A stretch of 6,355 nt of DNA from Streptomyces katrae (GTDB taxonomy: Bacteria; Actinomycetota; Actinomycetes; Streptomycetales; Streptomycetaceae), in assembly GCF_000966975.1 (NCBI RefSeq), contig NZ_JZWV01001143.1, positions 1 to 6,355 of the forward strand, written 5' to 3'. Below are positions 1-6,137 of the stretch, one piece after another. Made by a program: the position numbers and the translations under genes. Positions within the stretch are counted from its first letter, which is position 1; every line of letters begins with the position of its first letter. The notes below the pieces were generated by a model that worked only from the letters and a program-made list of their open reading frames with translations, was not told the origin of the DNA and ran no database searches.

Positions 1-480
1 GCCCGGAGCCGCCCCCTCCACCGGATCCCACCAGCGCGGCGGCAGCTCCCGCCGCAGCACCGCCCCGCCCGGGGTCCGCACCTCCACCGCCCCGTGCCGC
101 GACACCGCCACCGTCACCCGCTCCGAGACCACCCGCCAGCCGCCCCCGGTGTCCGGCTCCAGCACCGCCCGCGCATCGGGCTCCGGCCCCCCGCCCAGCA
201 CCGCGTACGAGGGCTCCGGCCCCGCACCGTCCCAGCCCCAGAACACCGCCCCGCCCACGCCCACCCGCACCGTCAGCTCACTGCGCGCGAACCGCAGCAC
301 GCCCCCGCCCGGCCGGGCCTCCGTACCCTCCAGCAGCCCCGGCACCCGGGCCCGCTCCGCACCCCGCGGAGCCAGCCCCTCCGCGTCCGTCCGCCGGTGG
401 CGCAGCGCCGCACGCCACGCGCGCCGCCCCCGCGCCGTACCGATCTCCGCCACCGCACGCACCAGTTCACGACCGTCCAT
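1..480 (-). CDS. Glycoside hydrolase family 31-like protein (alpha-glucosidase/xylosidase type), N-terminal part only
   Basis: The reverse strand is open from an ATG at 480-478 to the left edge, giving 160 codons with no stop and the G/C-ending third positions of a real Streptomyces gene. The start is preceded by AGGGTGA about five bases upstream; an in-frame GTG at 489-487 is a less likely alternative. The protein begins MDGRELVRAVAEIG and has an Arg-rich helical stretch (about residues 18-48). A beta-rich part follows, with VLRFARSELTVRV (61-73), FWGWDG (80-85), WRVVSERVTVAVSRHGAVEV (115-134) and LPPRWWDP (146-153). This resembles the N-terminal beta-sandwich of actinobacterial GH31 enzymes, which hydrolyse alpha-glycosidic bonds. 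The assignment rests on remembered resemblance. The catalytic Asp residues lie in the barrel domain beyond the window, so activity and substrate cannot be judged. No signal peptide is seen, suggesting a cytoplasmic enzyme. It is divergent from the acetoacetyl-CoA synthetase gene. Confidence 0.72.
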   Translation of the reverse strand, partial: MDGRELVRAVAEIGTARGRRAWRAALRHRRTDAEGLAPRGAERARVPGLLEGTEARPGGGVLRFARSELTVRVGVGGAVFWGWDGAGPEPSYAVLGGGPEPDARAVLEPDTGGGWRVVSERVTVAVSRHGAVEVRTPGGAVLRRELPPRWWDPVEGAAPG

Positions 481-520
481 GACGATCACCCTGCCACCGG
501 CCCCCGGCCGAGCGGGCGGC

Positions 521-542
521 GTTCAGCTTCCGTTCACCCGCG
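521..542 (+). promoter_or_regulatory. Candidate PhoP-binding PHO box (two 11-base direct repeat units)
   Basis: Two abutting 11-mers, GTTCAGCTTCC (521-531) and GTTCACCCGCG (532-542), have the layout of a Streptomyces PHO box. That box consists of 11-base direct repeats of the form G(G/T)TCAYYYR(G/C)G. The second unit matches at all 11 positions and the first at 8. The pair lies 41-62 bases upstream of the hydrolase start codon and about 148 bases upstream of the acetoacetyl-CoA synthetase start, so it could act on either promoter. I see no adjacent third good unit. Binding is inferred from sequence only. Confidence 0.45.
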
Positions 543-677
543 AAGGCAACGGCCGGGCTCCGGGGACGGCTCTGGTGCGGATCTCGATCACATGGCATCG
601 TCCCTGTGAGCCGCCGCGCGCACACCCACGCAGCGGTGGCACCGTACGCACACGAAGCGCGAGCCGCAGACTTGACC

Positions 678-682
678 GGGAG
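678..682 (+). promoter_or_regulatory. Ribosome binding site deciding the acetoacetyl-CoA synthetase start
   Basis: GGGAG lies seven bases before the ATG at 690. This supports that start rather than an in-frame GTG at 606, which would add 28 residues (beginning SRRAHTHAAVAPYA) that do not look like family sequence. Confidence 0.7.
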
Positions 683-689
683 CCGACCC

Positions 690-2666
690 ATGACCTCAGC
701 CACCCAGCCGGAACCCCTCTGGTCCCCGGGCCCCGACAGGATCGCCGCCGCCCGCGTCACCGCCTTCCAGGCCTGGGCGGCCGAACGCTTCGGCGCCCCC
801 GCCGAAGGCGGCTACCCGGCACTGCACCGCTGGTCCGTCGACGAGCTCGACACCTTCTGGCAGGCCGTCGCCGAATGGTTCGACGTACGGTTCACCACCC
901 CCTGGGAGAGCGTCCTCGCCGACCGCTCCATGCCCGGCGCCCGCTGGTTCACCGGCTCCACCCTCAACTACGCCGAACACGCCCTGCGCGCCGCCGAGGA
1001 CCCCGCCCGCGCCCAGGACCCCGCCCTCCTCCACGTGGACGAGGCCCACGAGCCCACCCCCGTCACCTGGGCCGAGCTCCGCCGCCAGGTCGGCTCCCTC
1101 GCCGCCGAACTGCGCGCCCTCGGCGTCCGGCCCGGCGACCGGGTCAGCGGCTACCTCCCCAACATCCCCGAAGCCGTCGTGGCCCTCCTCGCCACCGCCG
1201 CCGTCGGCGGCGTCTGGACCTCCTGCGCCCCCGACTTCGGAGCCCGCAGCGTCCTCGACCGCTTCGAGCAGGTCGAACCCGTCGTCCTGTTCACCATCGA
1301 CGGCTACCGCTACGGCGGCAAGCAGCACGACCGCCGCGAAACCGTCGCCGAGCTGCGCGAAGGCCTCCCCTCCCTGCGCGCCGTCGTCCACATCCCGCTC
1401 CTGGGCACCCCCGCCCCCGAGGGCACCCGCCCCTGGTCGGAGCTGACCTCCGGCGACACCGAACCCGTCTTCGAACCGGTCCCCTTCGACCACCCGCTGT
1501 GGATCCTCTACTCCTCGGGAACCACCGGCGCCCCCAAGGCCATCGTCCAGTCCCAGGGCGGCATCCTCCTCGAACACCTCAAGCAGCTCGGCCTGCACTG
1601 CGACCTCGGGCCCGAGGACCGGTTCTTCTGGTACACCTCCACCGGCTGGATGATGTGGAACTTCCTCGTCTCCGGCCTGCTCACCGGCACCACCGTCGTC
1701 CTCTACGACGGCAGCCCCGGCTTCCCCGACACCGGCGCCCAGTGGCGCATCGCCGAACGCACCCGGGCCACCCTCTACGGCACCTCCGCCGCCTACGTCA
1801 TGGCCTGCAAGAAGGCCGAGGTGCACCCCTCCCGCGACTTCGACCTCTCCGCCGTCAAGTGCGTCGCCACCACCGGCTCCCCGCTCCCGCCCGACGGCTT
1901 CCGCTGGCTCCACGACGAGGTCGCCGAGGACCTGTGGATCGCCTCCGTCAGCGGCGGCACCGACGTGTGCAGCTGCTTCGCCGGCGCCGTCCCCACCCTC
2001 CCCGTCCACATCGGCGAACTCCAGGCCGCCTGCCTCGGCACGGACCTCCAGTCCTGGGACCCGGCCGGCAAGCCGCTCACCGGCGAGGTCGGCGAGCTCG
2101 TCGTCACCGCCCCCATGCCCTCCATGCCGATCCACTTCTGGAACGACGCCGACGGCAGCCGCTACCGCGACAGCTACTTCGAGATGTTCCCCGGCGTCTG
2201 GCGCCACGGCGACTGGATCACGATCACCGACCGCGGCTCCGTCGTCATCCACGGCCGCTCCGACTCCACCCTCAACCGGCAGGGCGTCCGGATGGGCTCC
2301 GCCGACATCTACGAGGCCGTCGAACGCCTCCCCGAGATCAAGGAATCCCTGGTCATCGGCCTGGAAGAGCCGAACGGCGGCTACTGGATGCCGCTCTTCG
2401 TCCACCTCGCCCCCGGCGCCGTCCTCGACGAGGACCTGCGCAAGAAGATCGCCGCCACCATCCGCGAGCAGCTCTCCCCCCGCCACGTCCCCGACGAGGT
2501 CATCGAGGTCCCCGCCATCCCGCACACCCTCACCGGCAAGCGCATCGAGGTCCCCGTCAAGCGCCTCCTCCAGGGCACCCCGCCGGCCAAGGCGGTCAAC
2601 CCGGGCTCGGTGGACAACCCCGGCCTGCTCGCCTTCTACGAGGAGCTCGGCCGCACCCGGAAGTGA
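690..2666 (+). CDS. acsA: Acetoacetyl-CoA synthetase (acetoacetate-CoA ligase)
   Basis: This cytoplasmic, ATP-dependent enzyme of the ANL superfamily activates acetoacetate through an acetoacetyl-AMP intermediate to acetoacetyl-CoA. It links ketone-body or short-acid use to acetyl-CoA, polyhydroxybutyrate and mevalonate-type metabolism. The protein has 658 residues, the usual family length of about 650. The N-terminal part (about 1-120) carries WFTGSTLNYAEHAL (86-99), typical of ACS/AACS enzymes. The phosphate-binding A3 motif is YSSGTTGAPK (274-283). Further motifs are WYTSTGWMMWN (314-324), YGTSAAY (363-369) and the A5-region SGGTDVCSCF (421-430), characteristic of acetoacetyl- rather than acetyl-CoA synthetases. 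HGDW (506-509) and GRSDSTLNRQGVRMGSADIYE (522-542) form the A7/A8 hinge. The C-terminal domain ends with the catalytic A10 lysine K617 in LTGKRIE. K617 matches in number the residue I recall as acetylated in the Streptomyces lividans enzyme, so post-translational control is plausible. The gene is divergent from the hydrolase and 70 bases ahead of the next gene. The symbol follows actinobacterial usage; aacS is also used. Confidence 0.93.
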   Translation: MTSATQPEPLWSPGPDRIAAARVTAFQAWAAERFGAPAEGGYPALHRWSVDELDTFWQAVAEWFDVRFTTPWESVLADRSMPGARWFTGSTLNYAEHALRAAEDPARAQDPALLHVDEAHEPTPVTWAELRRQVGSLAAELRALGVRPGDRVSGYLPNIPEAVVALLATAAVGGVWTSCAPDFGARSVLDRFEQVEPVVLFTIDGYRYGGKQHDRRETVAELREGLPSLRAVVHIPLLGTPAPEGTRPWSELTSGDTEPVFEPVPFDHPLWILYSSGTTGAPKAIVQSQGGILLEHLKQLGLHCDLGPEDRFFWYTSTGWMMWNFLVSGLLTGTTVVLYDGSPGFPDTGAQWRIAERTRATLYGTSAAYVMACKKAEVHPSRDFDLSAVKCVATTGSPLPPDGFRWLHDEVAEDLWIASVSGGTDVCSCFAGAVPTLPVHIGELQAACLGTDLQSWDPAGKPLTGEVGELVVTAPMPSMPIHFWNDADGSRYRDSYFEMFPGVWRHGDWITITDRGSVVIHGRSDSTLNRQGVRMGSADIYEAVERLPEIKESLVIGLEEPNGGYWMPLFVHLAPGAVLDEDLRKKIAATIREQLSPRHVPDEVIEVPAIPHTLTGKRIEVPVKRLLQGTPPAKAVNPGSVDNPGLLAFYEELGRTRK

Positions 2667-2671
2667 CTGTC

Positions 2672-2725
2672 AGTGGTGATGGTTACCGTGAGTGAGCAAG
2701 GCATCGCGCCGTCCGGCGCACCACT
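2672..2725 (+). other. Possible leader stem upstream of the unknown gene
   Basis: AGTGGTG (2672-2678) is complementary to CACCACT (2719-2725). Just inside the right arm is a small hairpin, GCGCC (2706-2710) with GGCGC (2715-2719), overlapping it by one base. The right arm ends one base before the AGGGGGA ribosome binding site at 2727-2733, so the fold could affect initiation. There is no T-tract, so it is a poor terminator. The long 40-base loop makes the outer stem uncertain. Confidence 0.2.
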
Positions 2726-2726
2726 C

Positions 2727-2733
2727 AGGGGGA
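2727..2733 (+). promoter_or_regulatory. Ribosome binding site deciding the start of the unknown gene
   Basis: AGGGGGA followed by ACC and ATG at 2737 is a strong initiation context. The frame is open further upstream to a GTG at 2692, but that GTG has no comparable site and would add 15 residues. Confidence 0.65.
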
Positions 2734-2736
2734 ACC

Positions 2737-3645
2737 ATGAACACCACGCCCAAGCCGTCACGACCCGCCTCCCGCCTCCGCCGTGAGCTGCGCCGCGAGG
2801 TCCCCAGCACCGTCGGCCTCCTCGCCGACGCCCGGGACTTCGCGGCCATGCGGGACTACCGCAGCTTCGCCTTCGACCACCACGACGAATACGCCGACTA
2901 CCTCCGCCACGTGGACGCCCTGCTGCGCTCCCTCGCGGCCCAGGGCATCCACACCACCGTCGCCCTCTTCGACCCCGACGAGTACGCCGACTACTGCGCC
3001 GACCACGGCCTGGACCCCGACAGCGCCCCGACCCGTACCCGCTTCACCGCCGAACTCGCCTGCGGCCCCGCCCTCCCCTACACCGGCCAGCCCGTCGAGG
3101 AACTCGTACCCCTCCTCGTTGACGCGGCCGTCCGGCAGGCTACCTGGGAGTACGCCGGCGCGGTGCTCGCCGGGGTGGGAGAGTGCGCGGACTGCGGCGA
3201 GGACATCGGCCGCGCCTCCTTCGAACGGGCCACCGCCCTGGTGCGCCGCCTCGTCGACGGAGCCGGCCCCGGCCACCACCACCTCGTCTGCAGCATCCCC
3301 ACCGAGGAGCAGCAGCTCATCGCCGTCCTGCACGCGGAGGCAGCCCGGGAACCCGGGGGACCCCTCCGCGCGGAAGGCCGCGATCAGCTCGACTTCGTGA
3401 CCGTCCTGGCCGCCGGCCTCGCCCTCGGCGGCTCCGGCGGACTGGTCCTGCGCAGCAGCACCGACGACTGCCACGACCGGGTCCACGGCTGGCGCCTGGA
3501 CCACGGCCGCCTGCTGCCCCTCTCCGCCGCCGCCGTGTTCGACGCCTACTGCACGGACGCCGACACCGGCGACCCCGTCGCCCCCGAACCCGGCGTCGAA
3601 TACTGCCCCGGCTACGAGGTCGACGGCCCCGCAGCCCACGCCTAG
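2737..3645 (+). CDS. Conserved-looking actinobacterial protein of unknown function, 302 residues
   Basis: I do not recognise a named family. Coding is supported by a strong ribosome binding site, uniform G/C-ending codons and a protein composition normal for Streptomyces. The N-terminus is basic (RLRRELRREV, 13-22) and is followed by a mainly acidic, helical protein. DEYADY occurs twice (50-55 and 81-86), each time in front of a probable helix: the first after HH, the second after the strand TTVALFDP (73-80). A CxxC pair (C150, C153) sits in ECADCGED, with further cysteines at 88, 109, 185, 245, 272 and 290 and histidines GHHHLVC (179-185), so metal binding or redox pairing is possible but unproven. 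There is no signal peptide. The glycine-rich stretch VTVLAAGLALGGSGGLVL (221-238) is too polar to call a membrane span. The same-strand gap to the acetoacetyl-CoA synthetase gene is 70 bases, so co-transcription is possible. A strong hairpin follows downstream. Confidence 0.82.
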   Translation: MNTTPKPSRPASRLRRELRREVPSTVGLLADARDFAAMRDYRSFAFDHHDEYADYLRHVDALLRSLAAQGIHTTVALFDPDEYADYCADHGLDPDSAPTRTRFTAELACGPALPYTGQPVEELVPLLVDAAVRQATWEYAGAVLAGVGECADCGEDIGRASFERATALVRRLVDGAGPGHHHLVCSIPTEEQQLIAVLHAEAAREPGGPLRAEGRDQLDFVTVLAAGLALGGSGGLVLRSSTDDCHDRVHGWRLDHGRLLPLSAAAVFDAYCTDADTGDPVAPEPGVEYCPGYEVDGPAAHA

Positions 3646-3674
3646 CCCGCCGCCCCGCCCTCCGGAACGGAAAC

Positions 3675-3713
3675 GACCGAGGGGCCCCCGCCACCGGCGA
3701 AGGCCCCTCGGTC
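3675..3713. terminator. Bidirectional hairpin terminator between convergent genes
   Basis: GACCGAGGGGCC (3675-3686) and GGCCCCTCGGTC (3702-3713) form a perfect 12-bp stem. The loop contains a further possible 4-bp helix, CGCC (3689-3692) with GGCG (3696-3699). It lies 29 bases after the unknown gene's stop and 29 bases from the ptsI stop. It lacks a T-tract on either side, which is common for terminators in high-G+C actinobacteria. Being symmetrical, it can serve both transcripts. Confidence 0.85.
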
Positions 3714-3742
3714 ACCACGACACCACTACGGCACGCGCCCGG

Positions 3743-5413
3743 CTACTCGCCCGACAGCACCGCCTGCGCGGCCACCCGTGCCTCCTCGGCACTGTCCGCG
3801 GCCCGCGCGGCCGCGGCCGCGCGCTCGCACTGCGCGAGCGTGTACTTCGCGAGCGTCGCCCGCACGTACGGGATCGAAGCGGCACCCATCGACAGGGAGG
3901 TGACACCCAGACCGGTCAGCACACAGGCCAGCAGCGGATCCGACGCGGCCTCACCGCAGACACCGCAGCTCTTGCCCTCCGCCTTGGCGGCCTCGGCCGA
4001 CATGGCGATCAGGTCGAGCAGCGCCGGCTGCCAGGGGTCCTGCAGCCGCGACACCGCACCCACCTGACGGTCGGCGGCGAATGCGTACTGCGCGAGGTCG
4101 TTCGTGCCCAGCGACAGGAACTCGACCTCCTGCAGGATCGAGCGCGCCCGCAGCGCGGCGGAGGGGATCTCCACCATCGCACCGAACTTCGCCACCAGAC
4201 CCGCCTCGCGGCAGGCGTCCGCGAACGCCTTCGCGTCGATCCGGTCCGCCACCATCGGGGCCATGACCTCGAGGTAGACCGGCAGCCCCTCGGCCGCCTT
4301 CGCCAGCGCCGTCAGCTGCGTACGCAGCACCTCCGGGTGGTCCAGCAGCGTACGCAGACCACGCACGCCGAGCGCCGGGTTCGGCTCGTCCGCCGGAGTC
4401 AGGAAGTCCAGCGGCTTGTCCGCGCCCGCGTCCAGCACGCGCACGACCACACGGCCCTCGGGGAAGGCCTCGAGCACCTTGCGGTACGACTCGATCTGCT
4501 TCTCCTCGGACGGAGCCTTCTTGCTGTCGTCCAGGAACAGGAACTCGGTGCGGAACAGACCCACACCCTCGGCCCCCGCCTCCACCGCGGCCGGCACGTC
4601 CGCCGGCCCGCCCACGTTCGCCAGCAGCGGCACCTTGTGACCGTCGGAGGTGGCCCCCGGACCGGAGGAGGCGGCCAGCGCCGCCTTCCGCTCGGCGGCC
4701 GCGGCCTCCAGCTCGGCCCGCTTCTCCGCCGTCGGCTCCACGAACAGGTCACCCGTGCTGCCGTCCACGGCGATGACCGTGCCCTCGGCGATCTCCCCGG
4801 CACCCGGCAGCGCCACGATGGCCGGCACACCCAGCGCCCGCGCGAGGATCGCGCTGTGGCTGGTCGGCCCGCCCTCCTCGGTCACGAAGCCGAGCACCAG
4901 CGCAGGGTCCAGCAGCGCGGTGTCAGCAGGCGCCAGGTCCCGCGCGATCAGCACGTACGGCTCGTCACTGTCCGGCACACCCGGCATGGGCACGCCCAGG
5001 AGGCGCGCCACGATCCGGTTGCGCACGTCGTCCAGGTCGGCCACCCGGCCGGCCATGTACTCGCCCGCTCCCGCCAGCAGGTCGCGGTAGGACGCGAACG
5101 CGTCGTACACGGCGCGCTCGGCCGTGCTGCCGACGACGATCCGCCGGTCCACGTCCGACATCAGCTCGGGGTCCGTGGCGATCATCGCCTGGGCCTCGAG
5201 CACGTGCTGGGCCTCGCCGCCGGCCAGCTGGCCGCGCGCGATCAGGTCGGCCGACACGGCTTCCACGGCCTGACGGGCGCGCCCCTGTTCGCGCTCCGCC
5301 TCGTCCGCGGCGATCTGCTTCGCCGGCGGCTCGAGCACGGCCGTCCCCATGTGCCGCACCTCGCCGATCGCCACACCGTGGCTCACGCCGACGCCTCGCA
5401 GCGTTGTCTCCAT
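3743..5413 (-). CDS. ptsI: Phosphoenolpyruvate-protein phosphotransferase (PTS enzyme I)
   Basis: This cytoplasmic general PTS enzyme autophosphorylates from PEP and passes the phosphate to HPr. It has 556 residues, slightly shorter than the roughly 575 of enterobacterial EI. The N-terminal HPr-binding/phosphohistidine half contains the helical HPr-docking region (about 25-140) and the signature GGPTSHSAILARALGVPAIV (181-200), with active-site His186. A linker rich in Ala and Glu (228-250) leads to the PEP-binding barrel. There, GVGLFRTEFLFL (283-294), GVRGLR (349-354), MVEIPSAAL (413-421) and SLGTNDLAQYAFAADR (434-449) are intact. SCGVCGEAASD (482-492) holds the expected catalytic Cys486. 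Nothing essential is missing. The start ATG follows GGAGA eight bases upstream. The gene is 62 bases downstream of crr on the same strand, and a GC hairpin lies in that gap. No HPr gene (ptsH) or permease is in the window, so HPr must come from elsewhere. The stop is TAG, close to the shared terminator. Confidence 0.97.
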   Translation of the reverse strand: METTLRGVGVSHGVAIGEVRHMGTAVLEPPAKQIAADEAEREQGRARQAVEAVSADLIARGQLAGGEAQHVLEAQAMIATDPELMSDVDRRIVVGSTAERAVYDAFASYRDLLAGAGEYMAGRVADLDDVRNRIVARLLGVPMPGVPDSDEPYVLIARDLAPADTALLDPALVLGFVTEEGGPTSHSAILARALGVPAIVALPGAGEIAEGTVIAVDGSTGDLFVEPTAEKRAELEAAAAERKAALAASSGPGATSDGHKVPLLANVGGPADVPAAVEAGAEGVGLFRTEFLFLDDSKKAPSEEKQIESYRKVLEAFPEGRVVVRVLDAGADKPLDFLTPADEPNPALGVRGLRTLLDHPEVLRTQLTALAKAAEGLPVYLEVMAPMVADRIDAKAFADACREAGLVAKFGAMVEIPSAALRARSILQEVEFLSLGTNDLAQYAFAADRQVGAVSRLQDPWQPALLDLIAMSAEAAKAEGKSCGVCGEAASDPLLACVLTGLGVTSLSMGAASIPYVRATLAKYTLAQCERAAAAARAADSAEEARVAAQAVLSGE

Positions 5414-5432
5414 TTCACCCGTCTCCGATTGA

Positions 5433-5452
5433 GCGGCGGACGCAGCCGCCGC
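5433..5452 (-). other. Intercistronic GC hairpin between crr and ptsI
   Basis: GCGGCGG (5433-5439) and CCGCCGC (5446-5452) pair over 7 bp around a 6-base loop. Immediately after the crr stop there is also a small inverted repeat, GACCT (5464-5468) with AGGTC (5471-5475). Neither is followed by a T-run in the minus-strand transcript, so full termination is unlikely. Partial attenuation or 3'-end stabilisation of a crr-only message would fit. Confidence 0.45.
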
Positions 5453-5475
5453 GGTGGATGTCCGACCTTGAGGTC

Positions 5476-5925
5476 TTACTGCCAGCTGAACAGGGCGTCG
5501 TCGGTCTTGACGTCACCGGACTCGACCACGCCGGAAAGCGAGTCGGCCGTTGCCTCCAGCGCCACGACGGGGCAGATGGGGGACTTCCCGGCGGCCTCGA
5601 CCGCGGCCGGGTCCCAGCGGATGACCTCCTGGCCACGGACCACCGTGTCGCCCTTGTTCACGAGCAGCTCGAAGCCCTCGCCGTTGAGCTGGACGGTGTC
5701 GATCCCGAGGTGCGTCAGTACGCCGTGGCCCTCGCCGTCGACCACGACGTACGCGTGCGGGTGAAGGGAGACGACCACACCGTCGACGGGGGACACCGCC
5801 GCGGAGGGCTCACGCACGGGATCGATGGCGGTGCCCGGACCCACCATCGCGCCGGAGAACACCGGGTCGGGCACTGCCGCGAGTCCGATGGCGCGTCCGG
5901 CAAGTGGGGACGTCACGCTGGTCAT
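5476..5925 (-). CDS. crr: PTS glucose-type EIIA component (EIIA-Glc/Crr)
   Basis: This small soluble phosphocarrier accepts phosphate from HPr and passes it to EIIB domains of sugar permeases. In Streptomyces it is the common EIIA for N-acetylglucosamine uptake and, by analogy with enteric Crr, may also signal sugar status. The protein has 149 residues. The EIIA-Glc fold is recognisable from MTSVTSPLAGRAIGL (1-15), FSGAMVGPGTAIDP (23-36) and AAVSPVDGVVVSL (42-54). HPHAYVV (55-61) holds His57, matching the auxiliary His75 of E. coli. THLGIDTVQLNGEGFELLV (71-89) holds His72, matching phospho-acceptor His90. VVALEATADSL (120-130) is near the end. The reading frame extends upstream to 6174, but homology begins at this Met, which has a strong GGGAGG site in front. 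It heads the crr-ptsI operon, and two DasR-like sites lie 110-138 bases upstream of the start. Confidence 0.96.
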   Translation of the reverse strand: MTSVTSPLAGRAIGLAAVPDPVFSGAMVGPGTAIDPVREPSAAVSPVDGVVVSLHPHAYVVVDGEGHGVLTHLGIDTVQLNGEGFELLVNKGDTVVRGQEVIRWDPAAVEAAGKSPICPVVALEATADSLSGVVESGDVKTDDALFSWQ

Positions 5926-5930
5926 GGGGG

Positions 5931-5936
5931 CCTCCC
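5931..5936 (-). promoter_or_regulatory. Ribosome binding site deciding the crr start
   Basis: On the minus strand GGGAGG lies five bases before the ATG at 5925. This near-perfect Shine-Dalgarno sequence supports the 149-residue protein over the open frame that extends upstream. Confidence 0.85.
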
Positions 5937-6034
5937 AGGGGGTGGGGCTTCTTCGTGTGAAGGATATTGCACAGCTTGTACGGGTTCGCCCGATGCCGGT
6001 CCCCGGCCCGAGCTGACCCTTGGACACGGAGACT

Positions 6035-6050
6035 AGTGGACTAGACCGGT
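6035..6050. promoter_or_regulatory. DasR-responsive element (dre), site 1
   Basis: AGTGGACTAGACCGGT resembles the dre consensus ACTGGTCTAGACCACT, keeping the core TGGnCTAGACC with one core change (A for T). DasR is a GntR-family repressor released by GlcNAc-derived amino-sugar phosphates, and crr-ptsI is an established DasR target in Streptomyces coelicolor. The site lies 110-125 bases upstream of the crr start. Confidence 0.75.
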
Positions 6051-6063
6051 GGACTAGACCATA
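6048..6063. promoter_or_regulatory. DasR-responsive element (dre), site 2
   Basis: The core TGGACTAGACCA (6050-6061) differs from the ideal TGGTCTAGACCA at one base, a better core than site 1, though its outer bases (GG and TA) fit less well. GTGGACTAGACC is repeated exactly at 6036-6047 and 6049-6060, so the sites are offset by 13 bases and overlap at their edges. Two DasR dimers would sit at slightly different helical faces. Confidence 0.75.
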
Positions 6064-6076
6064 CGCGTGAATGGAT

Positions 6077-6105
6077 TTGCCTGCGCCCCACGGGGCCTGT
6101 ACTGT
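6077..6105 (+). promoter_or_regulatory. Candidate sigma-70-type promoter for the downstream rRNA operon
   Basis: TTGCCT (6077-6082) and TACTGT (6100-6105) are separated by exactly 17 bases and match the -35 and -10 consensus at key positions (TTG..., TAnnnT). The spacer holds a near-palindrome, GCCCC-AC-GGGGC (6085-6096). The orientation is away from crr, toward the TAGAGT boxes, consistent with the first of several rrn promoters. A start near 6112 is inferred. Confidence 0.5.
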
Positions 6106-6124
6106 CGTGACTCCCGCCGAGACG

Positions 6125-6137
6125 TGTTCCATGAACA
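6125..6137. repeat. Small palindrome of unknown role
   Basis: TGTTC-CAT-GAACA is a perfect inverted repeat with a 3-base centre. GAACA recurs at 6144-6148, so two GAACA copies stand 11 bases apart, and on the other strand GTTCG and GTTCA units are 11 bases apart. It lies about 20 bases downstream of the first promoter candidate and could be an operator. Confidence 0.3.

Noticed and set aside
672..677. TTGACC-like hexamer as a -35 box for the synthetase gene
   Set aside because: Its -10 box would fall inside the coding region, so it cannot drive the annotated start.
606..689. 28-residue N-terminal extension of acetoacetyl-CoA synthetase from a GTG at 606
   Set aside because: The ATG at 690 has GGGAG at good spacing and gives the normal 658-residue length.
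696..2525. 609-codon minus-strand frame opposite the synthetase gene
   Set aside because: Gly/Ala/Val/Asp-rich antisense shadow with no recognisable motifs.
149..2695. Long plus-strand open frame of 848 codons overlapping the synthetase gene
   Set aside because: Very Arg/Pro-rich, low-complexity translation typical of an out-of-frame shadow in high-G+C DNA; the synthetase frame has clear motifs.
4337..5764. 475-codon plus-strand frame opposite ptsI
   Set aside because: Rich in Arg, His and Gln without domain signatures; it mirrors ptsI codon periodicity and spans the crr-ptsI gap.
5964..5969. CAATAT (minus strand) as a crr -10 box
   Set aside because: It would place the start about 32 bases before the ATG, but no -35-like hexamer is found 16-18 bases upstream, so it was not annotated as a promoter.
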